A stretch of 64,000 bases of DNA. Source: Prochlorococcus sp. AG-355-N16. GTDB lineage: Bacteria > Cyanobacteriota > Cyanobacteriia > PCC-6307 > Cyanobiaceae. This document shows positions 45,011-55,743 of this stretch, one piece after another. The position numbers and the translations under genes were made by a program. The DNA is taken from NCBI GenBank assembly GCA_003278545.1, contig QCEF01000002.1, positions 123,785-187,784 of the forward strand. Reading direction: 5' to 3'. Numbering within the stretch: the stretch's first letter is position 1; every line of letters starts with the position of its first letter. The notes beneath the pieces are model-generated. The model did not search any database. It was given only the letters and a program-made list of their open reading frames with translations, and was not told the origin of the DNA.

Positions 45011-45468
45011 TTGTCTAGAATCAATCTATTAACAATAAGTTCGCTTAGATCATCAGCCTCTTTAGAAAGTTGATCACGAGCAGCAGAAGTCTGAGTTTCT
45101 ATTTCTAGTCTTGCTTTTTCTTTTGAAGCATTTGCTTCATTGTTAGCAAGTTCTAGTGCTTCTTTATACAGCTTGTCAGATTCATTTTCTGCTTCGCACA
45201 CAATTCTTTGAGCTTCTGTACGAGCGCTTTGAAGCTGAGTTAATAAATCAGCTTCTAATTTTTCAACCTCAGAAAGTTTATTTTTGGCCTCAATAATATT
45301 ATTACTTACAAACTTTTCTCTTTTCTCTACAACATTGCCAACAGGCTTAAAAAAGAGAGAATTTAATATGTAAGTAAGAGCAACTACTTGTATCGCCATT
45401 AGTGGCAAAGTGGCATTTATATCAAATAATCCACCTTCTGTAGCACCAAAAAAATTAAAGGCCAACAT
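45007..45468 (-). CDS. atpF': ATP synthase F0 subunit b'
   Basis: A 153-residue subunit, the second b-type stalk protein found in photosynthetic bacteria and plastids. It has the span [20 protein letters not shown] near residues 17-36 and a long helix rich in Glu, Lys and Ala. It overlaps atpF by four bases (ATGA-type). Often called atpG in cyanobacterial annotation. Confidence 0.93.
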   Translation of the reverse strand: MLAFNFFGATEGGLFDINATLPLMAIQVVALTYILNSLFFKPVGNVVEKREKFVSNNIIEAKNKLSEVEKLEADLLTQLQSARTEAQRIVCEAENESDKLYKEALELANNEANASKEKARLEIETQTSAARDQLSKEADDLSELIVNRLILDK

Positions 45469-45536
45469 ATGATTCAGTTGATGTTAAAAAATTAAATTTA
45501 AATATTGCTAATAAGGATTAGAAGCAATATTAACTT

Positions 45537-45800
<264 letters not shown>

Positions 45801-45840
45801 TTAATACTTGTGATAATCTTTGTTGTCATACACGCTTGGA

Positions 45841-45879
45841 CATTCTTTCTTTTAAGAATGGGTCTGATATGTTCAGACC
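45841..45879 (-). promoter_or_regulatory. Two tandem perfect hairpins between atpB and atpE
   Basis: CATTCTT (45841-45847) pairs with AAGAATG (45854-45860), and immediately after it GGTCTGA (45861-45867) pairs with TCAGACC (45873-45879). Both stems are perfect seven-base pairs with short loops. Neither is followed by a T run on the minus strand. They may control the relative amounts of a and c subunits. Confidence 0.55.
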
Positions 45880-45946
45880 TACGCGATTAGATATTTTGCC
45901 AGATTACAGACCCTTTGTAAAAGCATCTGAATGTTTTAGAAAATAG

Positions 45947-46672
45947 CTAATGATGTTCTTCAACAGCTTCTCCAATGTAGTAGGCCGCTAAAGTTGCGAA
46001 AATTAATGCCTGAATTGCACTAGTAAATAATCCAAGGAACATAACAGGTATTGGGAGAATTAGCGGAACTAAAAAGACTAGAACGCCAACAACAAGTTCA
46101 TCAGCCAAAATATTTCCAAATAGCCTGAAAGAGAGTGATAAAGGTTTAGTAAAGTCCTCTAGAATTTTAAAAGGAAGCATAATCGGAGTTGGATGAACAT
46201 AGTATTCGAAGTATCTCCAACCCTTATTGCTTAAACCTGCATAGAAATAAGAAAGTGAAACTAATAAAGCCAATGCAATAGTTGTATTGATATCTGCAGT
46301 AGGTGCTCCTAATTCTCCACTTGGTAACTTAATCAATCTCCAAGGAATTAAAGCACCTCCCCAGTTACTAACAAAGACAAATAAAAATAAAGTACCTATA
46401 AATGGCATCCAATCTCTATAAACTTTTTCACCTATTTGCGTCCTAGCAAGATCTCTTATGTAATCCCAGAGGAACTCAAGCAAGTTTTGAAGGCCTTTAG
46501 GATCATTTTCCATCTTTTTAGTTCCTAAAGAAATAAAGACCAATAACGCTCCTAATAAAATCCAAGATGTTAAAAATACCTGCCCATGTAGTCTGATATT
46601 TCCAATTTGCCAATAAAGATGTTGACCAACTTCTAATGCTGCAAAATTTGTTAGCAAAGAATTAAAAAACAT
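45947..46672 (-). CDS. atpB: ATP synthase F0 subunit a
   Basis: A 241-residue membrane subunit with about five spans. The essential arginine lies in [20 protein letters not shown], and the C-terminal [20 protein letters not shown] helix is conserved. It forms the proton path with the c-ring. It starts 23 bases after the atpI-like gene. In cyanobacterial naming it is often atpI. Confidence 0.96.
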   Translation of the reverse strand: MFFNSLLTNFAALEVGQHLYWQIGNIRLHGQVFLTSWILLGALLVFISLGTKKMENDPKGLQNLLEFLWDYIRDLARTQIGEKVYRDWMPFIGTLFLFVFVSNWGGALIPWRLIKLPSGELGAPTADINTTIALALLVSLSYFYAGLSNKGWRYFEYYVHPTPIMLPFKILEDFTKPLSLSFRLFGNILADELVVGVLVFLVPLILPIPVMFLGLFTSAIQALIFATLAAYYIGEAVEEHH

Positions 46673-46695
46673 TTGTTTTGAATAAAAAAATTTAC

Positions 46696-47172
46696 TTAAG
46701 AACGTGAAAAATAAAGAATGAGTGAAGGCTTATAAATGAAAAAACCTATCATTGCAGGAAAAATATCCAAAGATCCTAGCTTGCTCGCAAAAATAAAGAG
46801 ACAAACTGGAACTAATAGTTGCAATTTTGATACACCTGATGATTCTTTACCAAGTTTCCCTATACTTTTGGCAAGCAAACGTAGGTAAAAAATGCCCGCT
46901 ATTGCACCTATAAAAATACTAAAACCAAAAGTAAATCCTAGAAAAACTCCAGTTATTGAAGCTAATAAAATAGAAACAATAAAAGTAATTCCAAAAATTG
47001 TTAATTGCAATTTTGTGTATTCATCATTTTGAGAAAGCAAATTATCTATTTGATTGGCAATGCCAGATTTACTTTCTTTGATGATCGAATTATTCAGGGA
47101 TCGAGGAAATTGAACATTCTCATTAGAGGGATGCTCAAGTTTTTTTCTATTTGAGTCCACTGATGTGAACAT
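46696..47172 (-). CDS. ATP synthase assembly protein I-like (Atp1)
   Basis: A 158-residue membrane protein. A charged N-terminus (about 1-50) leads to four spans (about 56-75, 78-97, 112-130 and 134-152). It is the first gene of the atp operon, as AtpI/Atp1 is elsewhere, and probably helps assemble the c-ring. The sequence of such proteins is poorly conserved, so position is a main clue. An inverted repeat covers its Shine-Dalgarno sequence. Confidence 0.8.
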   Translation of the reverse strand: MFTSVDSNRKKLEHPSNENVQFPRSLNNSIIKESKSGIANQIDNLLSQNDEYTKLQLTIFGITFIVSILLASITGVFLGFTFGFSIFIGAIAGIFYLRLLAKSIGKLGKESSGVSKLQLLVPVCLFIFASKLGSLDIFPAMIGFFIYKPSLILYFSRS

Positions 47173-47183
47173 AGTTTAGAACC

Positions 47184-47239
47184 CCTCTCCGAATGGTTTG
47201 AAGTAAGTATATAAACCCACGGAATCTATCACGGAGAGG
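47184..47239 (-). promoter_or_regulatory. Inverted repeat covering the SD of the atp operon
   Basis: Reading the minus strand, CCTCTCCG (47239-47232) can pair with CGGAGAGG (47191-47184) across 40 bases. The second arm contains the GGAGAGG ribosome site, 11 bases before the start at 47172. A TATACT -10-like sequence lies between the arms, so if transcription starts there, the repeat would be an operator instead. Confidence 0.45.
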
Positions 47240-47389
47240 TACCTTTTAGCTAGTTTTTTTCTATAAAAAATTAATTCTTAAGATTTATGATGAATTTGTA
47301 GACCATTTTTTACTTTATTCTTCAAAAATAAAATGTTTGAAAAGTCATCTTTTTAATTGCTTTAACACTTTAAAACGTTAATAAAAGAC

Positions 47390-48676
47390 TTGGCAAAATC
47401 TCAATTAAACGTCTCAATAGTACATAATACATCAAAAAAATTGGAGATAAGTCAAGAAAAAATAAAATATAAAAGAATTTCTAAAAGGAAAAAAACCTTT
47501 AGTTCTAATTACAAAAAAAATCTCAGCAATTTAACAGAGTCTATATTTCCCTTACCTTGGACGATATGGCCTTATGAGGCAAAAATCCTCGTTGTTCTCA
47601 TTGGAATTTGGTCAATATTAGGCATATGCATCCTTGGATCAGCAAGTTGGTGGGTAGCTAGTAGGGAAATGGGAAATTGGGCTTACTTCTTAAAAAAACA
47701 AATTATTTGGACAATTCCAGGAATTAGTCTATTTTATTTTGTTCTGAATACAAACATTAGAGATCTTTTAAAGTTTTCAAGAATTATTTTTTTTATTTTA
47801 TTCTTCCTAATATTCCTTACCAATATTACTGGAATTACAGTTAACGGATCTTCAAGATGGCTAGTTCTAGGAAATTTACGTCTACAACCTTCTGAATTAA
47901 TTAAGCCTTTTCTAATACTAGAAGCTTCTAACCTTTTTGCTCATTGGAATCTGATTAAGAATGATAAAAAATTAATTTCAATATTCTCTTTTGGATTATT
48001 AATTTTATTAATACTAAAGCAGCCTAATTTAAGCACTGCATCATTAACTGGAATTCTTTTTTGGGTAATGGGTTTATGTGGAGGCGTAAAACTAAGTTCT
48101 CTCTGCTCATTTGCCTCATTAGGATTTATTACTGGATGTATTAGTATCATCAATAACGAATATCAAAAACTTAGAGTTACTTCATTTATTAATCCTTGGG
48201 AAGATCAACAGGGAAGTGGCTTTCAATTAGTTCAAAGTTTATTAGCTATAGGATCAGGTGGTCTATTCGGTCAAGGTTTTGGATTGTCAATACAAAAATT
48301 ACAGTACCTACCTTTTATGTACACAGATTTTATTTTTGCCATTTTTGCTGAAGAATTTGGTTTGTTAGGGTGTACTTTATTCCTGGGTTTTCTAACAGTT
48401 TTCTCATATATAACTTTAAGAATTACTCTAAAATGCAGGAACAACTATACAAAATTAGTTTCTATTGGATGTGGTGTATTGTTGATAGGTCAATCAATAA
48501 TGCATATTGCTGTAGCAATAGGCTCTATGCCTACTACCGGCTTACCACTACCTTTCATTAGTTACGGTGGGAATTCATTAATCGCATCATTTTTTATTGC
48601 AGGGATGTTATTGAGATGCTCATTAGAATCTACAGGCTTCATAGGTATGATAAGTACACGAAAGAATCTTAATTAG
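47390..48676 (+). CDS. ftsW: Cell division protein FtsW (SEDS glycosyltransferase)
   Basis: A 428-residue SEDS-family membrane protein. About ten spans follow a long basic cytoplasmic tail (residues 1-63). Diagnostic segments are GSSRWLVLGNLRLQPSELIK, the loop INPWEDQQGSGFQLVQSLLA, and GLPLPFISYGGNSLIASFF. It polymerises septal peptidoglycan with its partner penicillin-binding protein. The frame opens with TTG at 47390; a later start would trim only the basic tail. It is divergent from the atp operon and precedes ccdA by 82 bases. Confidence 0.93.
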   Translation: MAKSQLNVSIVHNTSKKLEISQEKIKYKRISKRKKTFSSNYKKNLSNLTESIFPLPWTIWPYEAKILVVLIGIWSILGICILGSASWWVASREMGNWAYFLKKQIIWTIPGISLFYFVLNTNIRDLLKFSRIIFFILFFLIFLTNITGITVNGSSRWLVLGNLRLQPSELIKPFLILEASNLFAHWNLIKNDKKLISIFSFGLLILLILKQPNLSTASLTGILFWVMGLCGGVKLSSLCSFASLGFITGCISIINNEYQKLRVTSFINPWEDQQGSGFQLVQSLLAIGSGGLFGQGFGLSIQKLQYLPFMYTDFIFAIFAEEFGLLGCTLFLGFLTVFSYITLRITLKCRNNYTKLVSIGCGVLLIGQSIMHIAVAIGSMPTTGLPLPFISYGGNSLIASFFIAGMLLRCSLESTGFIGMISTRKNLN

Positions 48677-48758
48677 TTAGAATTTATATGATTTAAGTCA
48701 AACTATCGAATCATTTAATTTAGTTATTTCAGAATTATCTCAAAAGGGTAATCTGCTT

Positions 48759-49415
48759 ATGCAGAATAGCCTTAATAATCCTGGCCCATTCACTATATTT
48801 TTGGTTTTCAGCGCAGGACTTTTAACGAGTCTTGGCCCATGCTCATTATCATTACTACCAATCACTATTGCTTATATAGGAGGAACAGAGAAAAATAAAT
48901 TTAAACTTATTAGTTTTTCAGGAGGCGTAGTTTTTTCGCTTGTTGCACTGGGGGGCGCGAGTGGATTCTTAGGTAAAATATATGGGCAAATTCCATCTTA
49001 TTACACTTCATTTGTTGCCCTAATTGCAATAATAATGGGTTTTAATTTATTAGGAATTCTAAAGTTTCAGTTTCCCAATGGACCTGATATAAAAATAATT
49101 GAAGATAAAATACCAAAATTTATAGCGCCTTTTGCCATAGGTACTACTTTTGGACTAGCTTCTTCACCTTGCATTTCTCCAGTTTTAGCAACTCTTTTGG
49201 CTTGGGTATCGCAAGCTAAAAATCCAACAATATCTATTATTTTTTTATTTTTCTTTGGGATAGGCCAAGTAACCCCACTAATCATTGCAGGAGCTACTGC
49301 AGAAAACTTAAAACAATTTTTAGCGCTTAGAAAATTTAGTCAAATAATCCCGACTTTAAGTGGGATATTTTTAGTTTCTCTAGGGTTATTGAATTTATTA
49401 TCAAATTGGATATAA
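48759..49415 (+). CDS. ccdA: Cytochrome c biogenesis protein CcdA
   Basis: A 218-residue membrane protein with six spans. The two redox cysteines sit in LGPCSLSLLP (first span) and SSPCISPVLA (fourth span). CcdA passes reducing power from stroma-side thioredoxin across the thylakoid membrane for heme attachment in System II cytochrome c assembly. It is followed with no gap by ccs1, its functional partner. Confidence 0.93.
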   Translation: MQNSLNNPGPFTIFLVFSAGLLTSLGPCSLSLLPITIAYIGGTEKNKFKLISFSGGVVFSLVALGGASGFLGKIYGQIPSYYTSFVALIAIIMGFNLLGILKFQFPNGPDIKIIEDKIPKFIAPFAIGTTFGLASSPCISPVLATLLAWVSQAKNPTISIIFLFFFGIGQVTPLIIAGATAENLKQFLALRKFSQIIPTLSGIFLVSLGLLNLLSNWI

Positions 49416-50702
49416 ATGATTATTTTCAAGAATCTAATATTAAAAATATCAAGTTTAAGATTCGCTATATCGCTGATAATCTTCATTGCAATTGCCAGTG
49501 GAATAGGTACTTTTATACCTCAAGGCAGTAATAATAAATTCTACATTGATAATTTCGATAGAGCCCCAATTTTTGGATTTTTAGATGGAGAAAAAGTCTT
49601 AAAACTTCAATTGGATCATATATATACAAGCTTTTGGTTTTTATTTACATTGATTCTTCTTTGCATTTCTCTGGCAGCCTGTAGTTTCAGGAGGCAAATT
49701 CCTTCATTAAAAGCTTCATTAAAATGGATTGAATATAAGAGCGAAAAAAAATTTAGTAAACTGCAACTAACTACAAGTCATCCAATCAATCAAGATGTAG
49801 AACATATATCAAAAGTAGATTTATTACTTAAAAAAAAAGGATGGAAAACATACAAATTTAATAGTCATATTTCTGCAAGAAAGGGGTTAATTGGAAAAAT
49901 CGGTCCTTTAGTTGTACATATCGGATTAATAGTCTTACTTATAGGTTCAGCATATGGAAGTTTTACAAGCCAATCAAAAGAACAATATTTACTGCCTGGA
50001 GAAACTTTAGATCTTGTTAATGAGAGCACAAACTCAAAAGCCAATGTAAAATTAGTCGATTTTTCGATTGAACGTGAAAGTGATGGTGTGCCCAAACAGT
50101 TTATTTCAAAATTAAATTTTTCTTCTGAAGATCTAAATTTAAATGATATAAAAATAACCAAAGTTAATCACCCAATCAGGTTTAAAGGATTAACTATTTA
50201 TCAAGCAGATTGGGCAATATCAAATGTTGTTTTAGAAATAGATAATATCCTTTATCAATTACATTTAAAGGAGATTCCAGAAATCGGTAATCAAGTTTGG
50301 GGAGTTTTAGTTGAATTAGGATCGGAGACTAAAAAAAATTTCCTTTTAACAATAGATAATGAAAATGGTCCACTTAAAATTTCGAATATAGAAAATTTTT
50401 CCGGGAATAATCTCTATATCAATGACGATCCTTTAGAAGTTAACTCTTCAAAAGTATCTCTGAAAAAAATAATCCCCAGCAGTGGATTAATAATTAAAAA
50501 TGATCCGTCTATACCATTTATTTACTTTTCTTTTATTTTAATAATTTTTGGAACAATATTAAGTCTTATACCAACTAACCAATTATGGATTCTGGTAAAT
50601 AAAGAATCACAAAAGTTATCTATTGGAGGCCTTAGTAATAAAAATCTAGTTGGTTTTAAAAAAGAATTTTTTAGATTATCAGACGAAATAAAAAATTTTT
50701 AA
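49416..50702 (+). CDS. ccs1: System II cytochrome c assembly protein Ccs1 (ResB)
   Basis: A 428-residue ResB-family protein. Three N-terminal spans (about 10-30, 68-90 and 164-185) and one C-terminal span (about 367-388) flank a large lumenal domain. [20 protein letters not shown] at the start and [19 protein letters not shown] in the lumenal part are characteristic. With CcsA it moves heme to the lumen and ligates it to apocytochromes. It begins directly after ccdA. It is convergent with queF, with a four-base overlap. Confidence 0.92.
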   Translation: MIIFKNLILKISSLRFAISLIIFIAIASGIGTFIPQGSNNKFYIDNFDRAPIFGFLDGEKVLKLQLDHIYTSFWFLFTLILLCISLAACSFRRQIPSLKASLKWIEYKSEKKFSKLQLTTSHPINQDVEHISKVDLLLKKKGWKTYKFNSHISARKGLIGKIGPLVVHIGLIVLLIGSAYGSFTSQSKEQYLLPGETLDLVNESTNSKANVKLVDFSIERESDGVPKQFISKLNFSSEDLNLNDIKITKVNHPIRFKGLTIYQADWAISNVVLEIDNILYQLHLKEIPEIGNQVWGVLVELGSETKKNFLLTIDNENGPLKISNIENFSGNNLYINDDPLEVNSSKVSLKKIIPSSGLIIKNDPSIPFIYFSFILIIFGTILSLIPTNQLWILVNKESQKLSIGGLSNKNLVGFKKEFFRLSDEIKNF

Positions 50703-51109
50703 TTTCTTTTCTGTCCACTAAAAATATCTAATTGCATAGAAACATTCCCTCTGGGGTTAAATGCAGCATTTAAATGTATCCAGTGAGGTGAACCTTCATT
50801 CACTAAATCATCCATAATTCTATTCACAACTTCCTCATGTGATATTTTTATATCCCTAAAATTATTAATATAAAGCTTTAAAGACTTCAACTCATAGACT
50901 TTCAAATTAGGTTGATAAATAATATTTAGCTTTGCAAAATCTGGGTAACCAGAAAAGGGGCACTTACATGTAAATTCAGGTAACTGAATAGAAATTTCAT
51001 AAATTCTTTTCTTATTTGGATTATCGAAACAAATTATTTTTGATTCTTCAATAATTCTTTCACCATATAGCGGTCTTTGAGTCGAATCTTCTAATTTAGC
51101 TGCACTCAT
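50699..51109 (-). CDS. queF: NADPH-dependent 7-cyano-7-deazaguanine reductase
   Basis: A 136-residue enzyme making preQ1 for the tRNA base queuosine. It is the short type I form: the catalytic cysteine sits in [13 protein letters not shown], the NADPH-binding signature is [15 protein letters not shown], and the late [15 protein letters not shown] segment is conserved. It overlaps the 3' end of ccs1 by four bases on the opposite strand. Confidence 0.94.
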   Translation of the reverse strand: MSAAKLEDSTQRPLYGERIIEESKIICFDNPNKKRIYEISIQLPEFTCKCPFSGYPDFAKLNIIYQPNLKVYELKSLKLYINNFRDIKISHEEVVNRIMDDLVNEGSPHWIHLNAAFNPRGNVSMQLDIFSGQKRN

Positions 51110-51232
51110 TTTTAGTAGAACTTTTTTACTAAACCTATATAAAAACTATATATAAAGATAAAAATTCGCAAAAGTATCAACAAATCTAAGTATTACAATT
51201 GACTAAGTCAAAAGATGTTAAATCTTATTTTT

Positions 51233-51276
51233 GTATCAATAATAACATTCATAATGTCCGCCGAAAGGTTTATATG
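51233..51276 (+). promoter_or_regulatory. Candidate NtcA-activated promoter for the glnB unit
   Basis: GTA-N8-AAC at 51233-51246 differs from the NtcA box GTA-N8-TAC by one base. It is followed after 23 bases by TTATAT (51270-51275), the spacing of NtcA-activated promoters. It lies 52 bases before the start at 51299. NtcA control of glnB is known in cyanobacteria. Confidence 0.4.
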
Positions 51277-51298
51277 TGTTTAGTTCAATAAAAAATTA

Positions 51299-51544
51299 AT
51301 GGACATTTGTTTGATAACTATCGATAACAACCTAAATAAATCCCTTCAACCAAAAACTGCAATTGGAATGTTATGGCTTCAAACACACTTTGAGAATGAT
51401 CAGTGGGAAGCGTTGTCAAATAGTACAGTAATAATTTCTGAAGAAAATTCCCAACTATTAATAGAAGACGCCAAGAATGCAGGCCTTAATGTTGAATGTT
51501 TGTCTGATATTTCAATGTTGGATGTTTTCCCAAAAAACAATTAA
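51299..51544 (+). CDS. Hypothetical protein upstream of glnB, 81 aa
   Basis: An 81-residue soluble protein starting MDICLITIDNNLNKSLQPKT, with GMLWLQTHFENDQWEALSN and an acidic end. The alternating pattern suggests a small alpha/beta fold. It lies 24 bases before glnB and behind the putative NtcA site, so it is probably co-transcribed with PII and nitrogen-controlled. No family is recognised. Confidence 0.7.
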   Translation: MDICLITIDNNLNKSLQPKTAIGMLWLQTHFENDQWEALSNSTVIISEENSQLLIEDAKNAGLNVECLSDISMLDVFPKNN

Positions 51545-51907
<363 letters not shown>

Positions 51908-51908
51908 T

Positions 51909-52721
51909 TCAAAGAGTTTCTTTTACTAAATTTTGTATATATTCACTATTAATACTTTTATTTGATTGAGTTCCTAAGGTCATCCAAGCTAGATATTCAT
52001 GATTCCCAGCAGGACCTACCAGCGGAGAAGCTATCAAATTCTTTATATTCCATTGGAAATTCTTAGCAGCATAGATAACAGACTCTATAGCCTCAATATG
52101 GAATTTAGGATTGCGAACAACACCTCCTTTACTGACTTTATCTTTACCGACCTCAAATTGGGGTTTAATTAAAAATATTCCCTCAATACAATCACCTTCT
52201 AATAAATTACCAATAGATTTAAAAACTAACTTTAATGAAATAAAAGACAAATCAGCAACAACAAAATTTGGTAATTCATTACTTCTAGATAAAAGATCAT
52301 TAGGTTTTAAATTTCGAATATTAGTTCGTTCAAAAAGTATAACTTTTGGATTATTTCTAATCTTCCATGCAGTTTGTCCATAACCAACATCTATTCCATA
52401 TACTAACTTTGCGCCTTGTTGCAATAAGCAATCAGTAAATCCCCCAGTAGAGATTCCTGCGTCAATACATATTTTGTCTTTTACTTTAATTTCAAGTTTT
52501 TTAAATGCCTCCAATAATTTTTCGCCGCCCCTTGATACAAACATAGGCGCGGAATCAATAAAAAACTCAGATCCAATTAATACTTGTTGTCCAGGTTTAT
52601 CTAATACTTTCCCATTGATATCTCTAACCTTGCCCGCAAGAATTAAACCTTGGGCTTTTTGACGAGTTTCACATAAACCTTTATTTAGAAGATAAAGATC
52701 TAATCTACTTTTTTTAATCAT
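51909..52721 (-). CDS. tlyA: TlyA-family rRNA methyltransferase (S4 + FtsJ-like)
   Basis: A 270-residue protein. An S4 RNA-binding domain (residues 1-60, RLDLYLLNKGLCETRQKAQG) is followed by a Rossmann methyltransferase (CIDAGISTGGFTDCLLQQGA near residue 84, then VADLSFISLKLV and IFLIKPQFEVGKD). The family 2'-O-methylates rRNA; it was once called hemolysin. The length is normal. It is convergent with glnB, with almost no gap. Confidence 0.92.
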   Translation of the reverse strand: MIKKSRLDLYLLNKGLCETRQKAQGLILAGKVRDINGKVLDKPGQQVLIGSEFFIDSAPMFVSRGGEKLLEAFKKLEIKVKDKICIDAGISTGGFTDCLLQQGAKLVYGIDVGYGQTAWKIRNNPKVILFERTNIRNLKPNDLLSRSNELPNFVVADLSFISLKLVFKSIGNLLEGDCIEGIFLIKPQFEVGKDKVSKGGVVRNPKFHIEAIESVIYAAKNFQWNIKNLIASPLVGPAGNHEYLAWMTLGTQSNKSINSEYIQNLVKETL

Positions 52722-53003
52722 ATATTAATCAATAAAAAAAGACTGAATAATGAACTTCTATAAGATTAAGATCCAAATTCTTTAATACCTTTCAATTTTA
52801 AATAAGAACTAAAAAATTACCCATGATTAACGAAGGAATATATGCAAACATTTTTATATTTAAGCTATCTTTATGAGCCAGTAAAATGTTACATAGGAAA
52901 AATAATAATCAGTCAAATATGTTCAATGGCAAGTACATCTTTAAAGGTATAGGGCAATAATTCGATTTTGTTATAAAGTTTAAATTGATAATAAATAAAA
53001 ATT
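52722..53003. other. Intergenic region between tlyA and purB
   Basis: This 282-base AT-rich stretch separates divergent genes. No frame longer than about 17 codons with good composition is seen, and no strong hairpin stands out. It probably holds the two promoters. Confidence 0.4.
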
Positions 53004-54299
53004 GTGATCGAGCGTTACACATTACCCGAAATGGGGAAAATCTGGACTGAAAGCGCAAAATTCCAGAGTTGGCTTAAGGTTGAAATAGCTGCATGTGAAG
53101 CAAATTTTTCTCTCGGAAAAATACCTGAGAATGCCATGAAAGAGATACTTTCGAATGCAAAGTTTGATGAATCTAGAATTACAGAAATTGAGAAAGAAGT
53201 TAAACATGATGTCATAGCATTTCTTACAAGCGTTAATGAATTTGTAGGAGATTCTGGAAGATACATACATGTTGGTATGACCAGTAGTGATGTACTTGAT
53301 ACTGGCTTATCTCTTCAGTTAGTAAATTCTTGCGAATTGTTATTAGAAGAAATTGAGAACCTAGAAAATGAGGTCAGATTATTAGCAAGGAAGCACAAAA
53401 ATACATTAATGATTGGCAGATCTCATGCAATTCATGGGGAGCCAATTTCCTTCGGTTTTAAACTTGCTGGATGGTTAGCAGAAATAATAAGGAACAAAAA
53501 AAGATTGTTAACTCTGAAAGATTCTGTAGCAATTGGACAAATAAGTGGTGCAATGGGAACTTACGCTAATACGAATCCTAAAGTAGAACAAATAACTTGT
53601 GATTTACTCGGATTAAAACCTGATACAGCAAGTACGCAGGTTATATCGAGAGACAGACATGCAGAATATGTGCAAACTATTGCACTAGTTGGCGCTTCTT
53701 TAGATAGATTCGCAACTGAAATAAGAAACTTACAAAGAACTGATGTTTTAGAAGTTGAGGAGGGCTTTACAAAAGGGCAAAAAGGAAGTTCTGCCATGCC
53801 TCATAAAAGAAATCCTATTCGAAGTGAAAGAGTAAGTGGTTTAGCAAGAATTTTGAGGAGTTACGTCTTAACAGCACTTGAAAATGTTCCACTTTGGCAC
53901 GAAAGAGATATAAGCCATAGTTCAAATGAACGTATCATGCTACCTGACGTATCAATCTGCTTGCATTTTATGCTCAGGGAAATGCAAGATATAGTAAGCA
54001 ATTTAGAAGTTTATCCAAAAAATATGCTTAAAAATTTAAATATATATGGTGGTGTAATCTTTAGTCAGAAAGTTTTACTTTTGCTTGTAGAGAAAGGCTT
54101 ATCTAGAGAAAAAGCTTATAGCTTAGTACAAAAAAATGCTCATCAGGCCTGGAATACTCAGAATGGGAATTTCAAACAAAATATAGAAAGAGATAATGAA
54201 ATTATGGATTTTATTGATCAAAGCGACTTAGAAGAATGTTTTAATCCTTCAATTCATCTTAATAATTTAAGTGTAATATGGGAGAAGTTAGGTATCTAG
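53004..54299 (+). CDS. purB: Adenylosuccinate lyase
   Basis: A 431-residue enzyme that releases fumarate in two steps of purine synthesis. The family signature GSSAMPHKRNP lies at about 263-273; GMTSSDVLDTG and GRSHAIHGEPISFG hold the other active-site residues. The length is normal. The gene starts with GTG (VIERYTLPEMG read as Met). Fumarate from this enzyme can be hydrated by the fumC product encoded downstream. Confidence 0.97.
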   Translation: MIERYTLPEMGKIWTESAKFQSWLKVEIAACEANFSLGKIPENAMKEILSNAKFDESRITEIEKEVKHDVIAFLTSVNEFVGDSGRYIHVGMTSSDVLDTGLSLQLVNSCELLLEEIENLENEVRLLARKHKNTLMIGRSHAIHGEPISFGFKLAGWLAEIIRNKKRLLTLKDSVAIGQISGAMGTYANTNPKVEQITCDLLGLKPDTASTQVISRDRHAEYVQTIALVGASLDRFATEIRNLQRTDVLEVEEGFTKGQKGSSAMPHKRNPIRSERVSGLARILRSYVLTALENVPLWHERDISHSSNERIMLPDVSICLHFMLREMQDIVSNLEVYPKNMLKNLNIYGGVIFSQKVLLLLVEKGLSREKAYSLVQKNAHQAWNTQNGNFKQNIERDNEIMDFIDQSDLEECFNPSIHLNNLSVIWEKLGI

Positions 54300-54304
54300 G
54301 ATTA

Positions 54305-54340
54305 CTGAAAACCTTATCTAAGTTAAACCAGTGTTTTCAG
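54305..54340 (+). promoter_or_regulatory. Inverted repeat ahead of fumC
   Basis: CTGAAAAC (54305-54312) is the exact complement of GTTTTCAG (54333-54340). The second arm meets the AGAGGA ribosome site, seven bases before the fumC start at 54348. It could end purB or modulate fumC translation. Confidence 0.35.
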
Positions 54341-54347
54341 AGGAATA

Positions 54348-55733
54348 ATGACCAAAAACTTTAGGATTGAAAAAGATAGCATGGGAACAATAGAGGTTCC
54401 CATGGAAGCTTTGTGGGGTGCTCAAACTCAAAGATCAATAATAAATTTTTCTATTGGAGAAGAATTAATTCCAATTGAGTTAATTTATTCACTGACCCTC
54501 ATCAAAAAAGCTGCTTCAATTGCGAATTTCAATTTAGGTTTAATAGATAAAAGGAAAAAAGATTTGATTGTAGAGGCATGTACGGAAATACTTGATGGGC
54601 TTCACGATTCGCAGTTTCCCTTAAAGGTTTGGCAAACAGGTAGTGGCACGCAAACAAATATGAATGTTAATGAGGTAATTTCAAATATTGCAGCTTTAAA
54701 GACTAATTCAGAGCTTGGTAGTCATCAACCAATTCATCCGAATGATGATGTAAATAAATCTCAGTCAACTAATGACACTTTTCCTGCTGCTATTCAAATA
54801 TCTGTTGTTAATGAAATAATCAAAAATTTAGTTCCAACGATCAGAGAACTTACTAAGGTCCTTGATAAAAAAAGTGAAGAATGGAAAGACCTTATAAAGA
54901 TAGGAAGAACTCATTTTCAAGATGCAGTTCCCCTTACTTTTGGGCAAGAAATATCAGGATGGTCAGAGCAACTTAAAGATGCTGAAAATGCAATTATTAT
55001 GAGTCTGAATGAATTGTATTTCTTACCTCTGGGAGGAACTGCGGTTGGTACAGGGATTAATTGTCCAAAAGGATTTTGTGAAGAGTCTATAAAATCAATT
55101 TCCGATGATACTAATTTAATATTCTATAAATCAAAAAATAATTTTTCTATCATGGCCTCGCATGATCGTCTTGCTCAAGTAATGAGTCAGATAAAAATAT
55201 TAGCAAGTGCATTATTTAAAATTTCAAATGATATAAAAATTCTATCTTCTGGTCCAAGATCAGGAATATATGAACTAATTATTCCTCAAAATGAACCTGG
55301 AAGTTCTATTATGCCTGGCAAAGTGAATCCAACTCAATGCGAAGCCTTATCAATGGTTTGTACTCAGATAATGGGTCTTGAATATGCAGTCTCAATGGCA
55401 AATTCTAGCGGCACTTTACAGATGAATGAATATAAGCCTCTTATTGGATTTAATATTCTCACAAGTTTAAAATTACTTAAAAATGTAATAGAAAACTTCA
55501 GGATAAAATTGGTTGATGGGATGGAACCTAATCAAAAGAGAATGAAGTTAAATTTAGAAAATTCACTAATGTTGGTTACAGCTATAGTGCCAAAAGTTGG
55601 TTATGAAAAAGCAGCTGAAATTGCAAACCTTGCCTTCAAAGAATCATTAAATTTAAAAGAGGCAACAATTAAATTAGGTTATTTAAACGAAGATGAATTT
55701 GATGAAGCAATGAATATCAATTCAATGATTTGA
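54348..55733 (+). CDS. fumC: Fumarate hydratase class II
   Basis: A 461-residue enzyme interconverting fumarate and malate. The superfamily signature GSSIMPGKVNP lies near residue 318; SGTQTNMNVNEV and GRTHFQDAVPLTFGQE give the other active-site loops. The length and sequence are complete. It follows purB by 48 bases, so the fumarate-producing and fumarate-using enzymes may be co-expressed. It is convergent with the helicase gene. Confidence 0.97.
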   Translation: MTKNFRIEKDSMGTIEVPMEALWGAQTQRSIINFSIGEELIPIELIYSLTLIKKAASIANFNLGLIDKRKKDLIVEACTEILDGLHDSQFPLKVWQTGSGTQTNMNVNEVISNIAALKTNSELGSHQPIHPNDDVNKSQSTNDTFPAAIQISVVNEIIKNLVPTIRELTKVLDKKSEEWKDLIKIGRTHFQDAVPLTFGQEISGWSEQLKDAENAIIMSLNELYFLPLGGTAVGTGINCPKGFCEESIKSISDDTNLIFYKSKNNFSIMASHDRLAQVMSQIKILASALFKISNDIKILSSGPRSGIYELIIPQNEPGSSIMPGKVNPTQCEALSMVCTQIMGLEYAVSMANSSGTLQMNEYKPLIGFNILTSLKLLKNVIENFRIKLVDGMEPNQKRMKLNLENSLMLVTAIVPKVGYEKAAEIANLAFKESLNLKEATIKLGYLNEDEFDEAMNINSMI

Positions 55734-55743
55734 TTAAAAAAAT

